Positions 62,546 to 64,000 of a stretch of DNA of 64,000 bases are shown piece by piece (the stretch's first letter is position 1; every line of letters begins with the position of its first letter). This stretch comes from Echinicola soli (GTDB lineage Bacteria; Bacteroidota; Bacteroidia; Cytophagales; Cyclobacteriaceae). Made by a program: the position numbers and the translations under genes. The notes under the pieces are model-generated. The model had not been told where the DNA came from. It did no database searches and saw only the letters and a list, made by a program, of their open reading frames with translations. The stretch covers positions 3,881,001 to 3,945,000 of the forward strand of contig NZ_CP041253.1 in the NCBI RefSeq assembly GCF_006575665.1, in the 5' to 3' direction.

Positions 62546-62588
62546 TAGACTTGAGAGATATGAGTATTGAGATGTGAGACTTGAGAAA
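62546..62588. repeat. Short degenerate direct repeats
   Basis: agacttgaga occurs at 62547-62556 and again at 62577-62586, with similar gagtattgagat and gatatgag words between, forming a simple degenerate repeat just after the TlpA-like gene. It is non-coding and resembles intergenic simple repeats of other Cytophagales. Confidence 0.45.
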
Positions 62589-62784
62589 TACCGGCTTGCA
62601 GGGGGGTAGGTGGGGAAGATTGGAAAAAAGAGCAAAGAGAAAATGTAGATAGCAAAAATATAAGGTTGAGTCGGGAGACTCAGTATTTGCTGTCCAGCGT
62701 CAGAGACCGAGGGACAACGCTAAGACGTGGTAGTACCGGTATATAATGAACTTTAGTAAAAACAAACAGTAAAATCTTAAAAAT

Positions 62785-63165
62785 ATGGGAATATTTTCAT
62801 CACTGCTGGGCAATGCCGGAGCAGTAGAACCTGAAAAACTTCGTGCAGATTTCGGTCAGCTGCTGATTAATGGGGAAGAGCTTGAGATAGGATTTAAGTT
62901 GATACGCGATACTTTCATTTTCACCAGTAAACGATTGATTCTGGTGGACAAGCAAGGATTGACGGGTAAAAAAGTGGAATATAAATCCATCACCTATAAA
63001 AGCATTACGAGGTTTAGTATCGAGACTGCCGGAACCTTTGATCTGGATGCAGAACTGAAGATCTGGATCTCCGGTGAGCAGCACCCATCACTGGTGAAGA
63101 AATTTAATAAATCAGTCAATGTTTATGATGTGCAGAAAGTGCTTGCCCGCCACGTTTTAGGATGA
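62785..63165 (+). CDS. Bacterial PH-domain protein
   Basis: The 126-residue protein matches the bacterial pleckstrin-homology fold: GEELEIGFKLIRDTFIFTSK followed by RLILVDKQGLTGKKVEYKSI, and KSITRFSIETAGTFDLDAELKIWI toward the end. Such proteins are small soluble scaffolds of unclear role, usually cytoplasmic. No signal peptide is seen. It starts 243 bases after the TlpA-like gene. Confidence 0.9.
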   Translation: MGIFSSLLGNAGAVEPEKLRADFGQLLINGEELEIGFKLIRDTFIFTSKRLILVDKQGLTGKKVEYKSITYKSITRFSIETAGTFDLDAELKIWISGEQHPSLVKKFNKSVNVYDVQKVLARHVLG

Positions 63166-63262
63166 TTGCTGAAGATATCATCACGAGCGGTATACCGAAA
63201 TGATAATCCTACAAAAGCCTATGCTCATTTTCCAGCCTGGCTTTTTATACCAATGACATAAA

Positions 63263-63291
63263 AAAGATCACCCGACAATCAGGTGATCTTT
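63263..63291 (-). terminator. Terminator of the ammonium transporter gene
   Basis: aaagatcacc (63263-63272) and ggtgatcttt (63282-63291) form a perfect 10-bp stem with a 9-base loop. On the minus strand a T-run follows. It lies 30 bases after the stop of the transporter gene and can also serve the plus-strand PH-domain gene. Confidence 0.8.
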
Positions 63292-63320
63292 ATATGCTAT
63301 CTTGTTAAGATGAAAAGTCC

Positions 63321-64000
63321 TTATGCGGACTCTCCATGCTGGGAAATATCCAACCCGACTTCCTCGTATTCGTCACGTACCCTTAAGGTCACAAATTTGT
63401 TCAGGACAAAGAAAATGCCATAAGAAACCACAAAGGAAAAGACCGATACTCCTAGCAGTACTACCATATGGGAGCCAAAGATCGCCCAACCGCCATGCAA
63501 CAGGCTGGATCCTTCAGGGCTGGCAAAGATGGCGGTCAAAATCATCCCTACAATTCCACCTACGCCGTGGCAGGCAAATACATCCAGGGTATCGTCCATT
63601 TGCTTTAGGAATTTGGCCGATAAGGCCAAGTTAGACACAATAGCGCCGATAAATCCAAAGAACATACTTTGGGGGACGGTGATAAACCCGGCAGCTGGAG
63701 TGATCACCACCAAACCCACTACCGCACCGATGCAGGCACCCATGGCAGTGATCTTGCGCCCTTGCATCCTGTCAAAAAAGACCCAGGTCATCATGGCCGT
63801 GGCGGAGCTTATTGTGGTGGTTGCAAAGGCTACAGCGGCCGTTCCGTTGGCGGCCAGGGAAGAGCCTGCATTAAAACCAAACCAGCCAAACCAAAGCATG
63901 CCGGTCCCAAGCATGATGTAGGTAATATTAGAAGGAGCATGGTGTTGGTTTCGACGCTTGCCTATGAACATGGCACCCGCCAAAGAAGCTAACCCAGCAC
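63321..64000 (-). CDS. amt: Ammonium transporter (Amt/Rh family), C-terminal part
   Basis: The gene runs off the right end, so only the last 226 or so residues are visible. Membrane segments and family motifs are clear: LWFGWFGFNAGSSLAANG, MQGRKITAMGACIGAVVGLVVITPAAGFI, and FACHGVGGIVGMILTAIF, which contains the pore-lining histidine. The cytoplasmic C-terminus ends in DISQHGESA. The protein conducts ammonium across the inner membrane. A GlnK gene, often adjacent, is not seen in this window. Confidence 0.95.
   Translation of the reverse strand, partial: AGLASLAGAMFIGKRRNQHHAPSNITYIMLGTGMLWFGWFGFNAGSSLAANGTAAVAFATTTISSATAMMTWVFFDRMQGRKITAMGACIGAVVGLVVITPAAGFITVPQSMFFGFIGAIVSNLALSAKFLKQMDDTLDVFACHGVGGIVGMILTAIFASPEGSSLLHGGWAIFGSHMVVLLGVSVFSFVVSYGIFFVLNKFVTLRVRDEYEEVGLDISQHGESA

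Noticed and set aside
1..64000. CRISPR arrays, tRNA and rRNA genes
   Set aside because: No regularly spaced direct repeats and no tRNA-like cloverleaf or rRNA sequence was seen on reading; a dedicated scan could still find a diverged case.

Overview
The window looks like the chromosome of a marine or soil Bacteroidota bacterium, most likely order Cytophagales, family Cyclobacteriaceae (Echinicola/Algoriphagus type). This is inferred from gene content, not from any marker comparison. The signs are a SusC/SusD pair under an ECF sigma/FecR switch, a CusA-type pump fused to a TolC domain, DUF6660, DUF4127, YaiO-type beta-barrels, weak Shine-Dalgarno signals, candidate TAnnTTTG -7 boxes and moderate GC. 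I found no tRNA, rRNA, CRISPR array or complete insertion sequence.

Layout. 0-7.4 kb: a pseudo-receiver protein, then a heavy-metal efflux operon (DUF6660 metal-binding protein, RND pump with fused outer-membrane channel, lipoprotein adaptor). 7.4-11.2 kb: three secreted proteins (DUF4127, DUF1080, GH43-like) suggesting glycoside breakdown. 11.3-12.5 kb: a THUMP rRNA methyltransferase. 13.3-19.0 kb, minus strand: three paralogous secreted amidohydrolases, two of which lack the HxH metal motif, followed by an NlpC/P60 lipoprotein. 19.3-25.1 kb: a response regulator and four tightly overlapping genes (HEAT-repeat membrane protein, processive GT2 synthase, TPR/YaiO beta-barrel, unknown anchored periplasmic protein). 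This resembles a synthase-dependent exopolysaccharide system and converges on an LtaS-like transferase (25.1-27.1 kb).

27.2-30.8 kb holds housekeeping and repair functions: a small methyltransferase, a PA0069-type radical SAM protein, DUF3253, MsrA and topoisomerase IB. 30.9-45.6 kb is a stress island: PRC-barrel, AraC regulator, GSP39-like SDR, SRPBCC membrane protein, Csp-like copper protein, NtrC-type regulator, response regulator plus CHASE3/PAS histidine kinase, coiled-coil lipoprotein, a 49-residue lmo0937-like protein, large catalase KatE and CsbD. 44.2-46.8 kb is otherwise gene-poor and contains decayed dispersed repeats.

46.8-59.4 kb, minus strand: a sugar dehydrogenase lipoprotein, an AI-2E family permease, and a regulated uptake locus (ECF sigma, FecR, SusC, SusD with a one-base frameshift, and two tandem secreted endonuclease/exonuclease/phosphatase enzymes). 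Sigma and fecR are separated by about 900 bp of MITE-like repeats, nearly identical copies of which lie at 12.9 kb. 59.6-64 kb: an outer-membrane beta-barrel protein, a TlpA-like thioredoxin protein, a PH-domain protein and the C-terminal part of an ammonium transporter cut by the window end.

The most interesting items are the 19.3-27.1 kb polysaccharide-like locus with its unrecognised component, the MITE-like family with imperfect terminal inverted repeats, the G-tract frameshift in susD, and the amidohydrolase trio with two apparently metal-site-deficient members.
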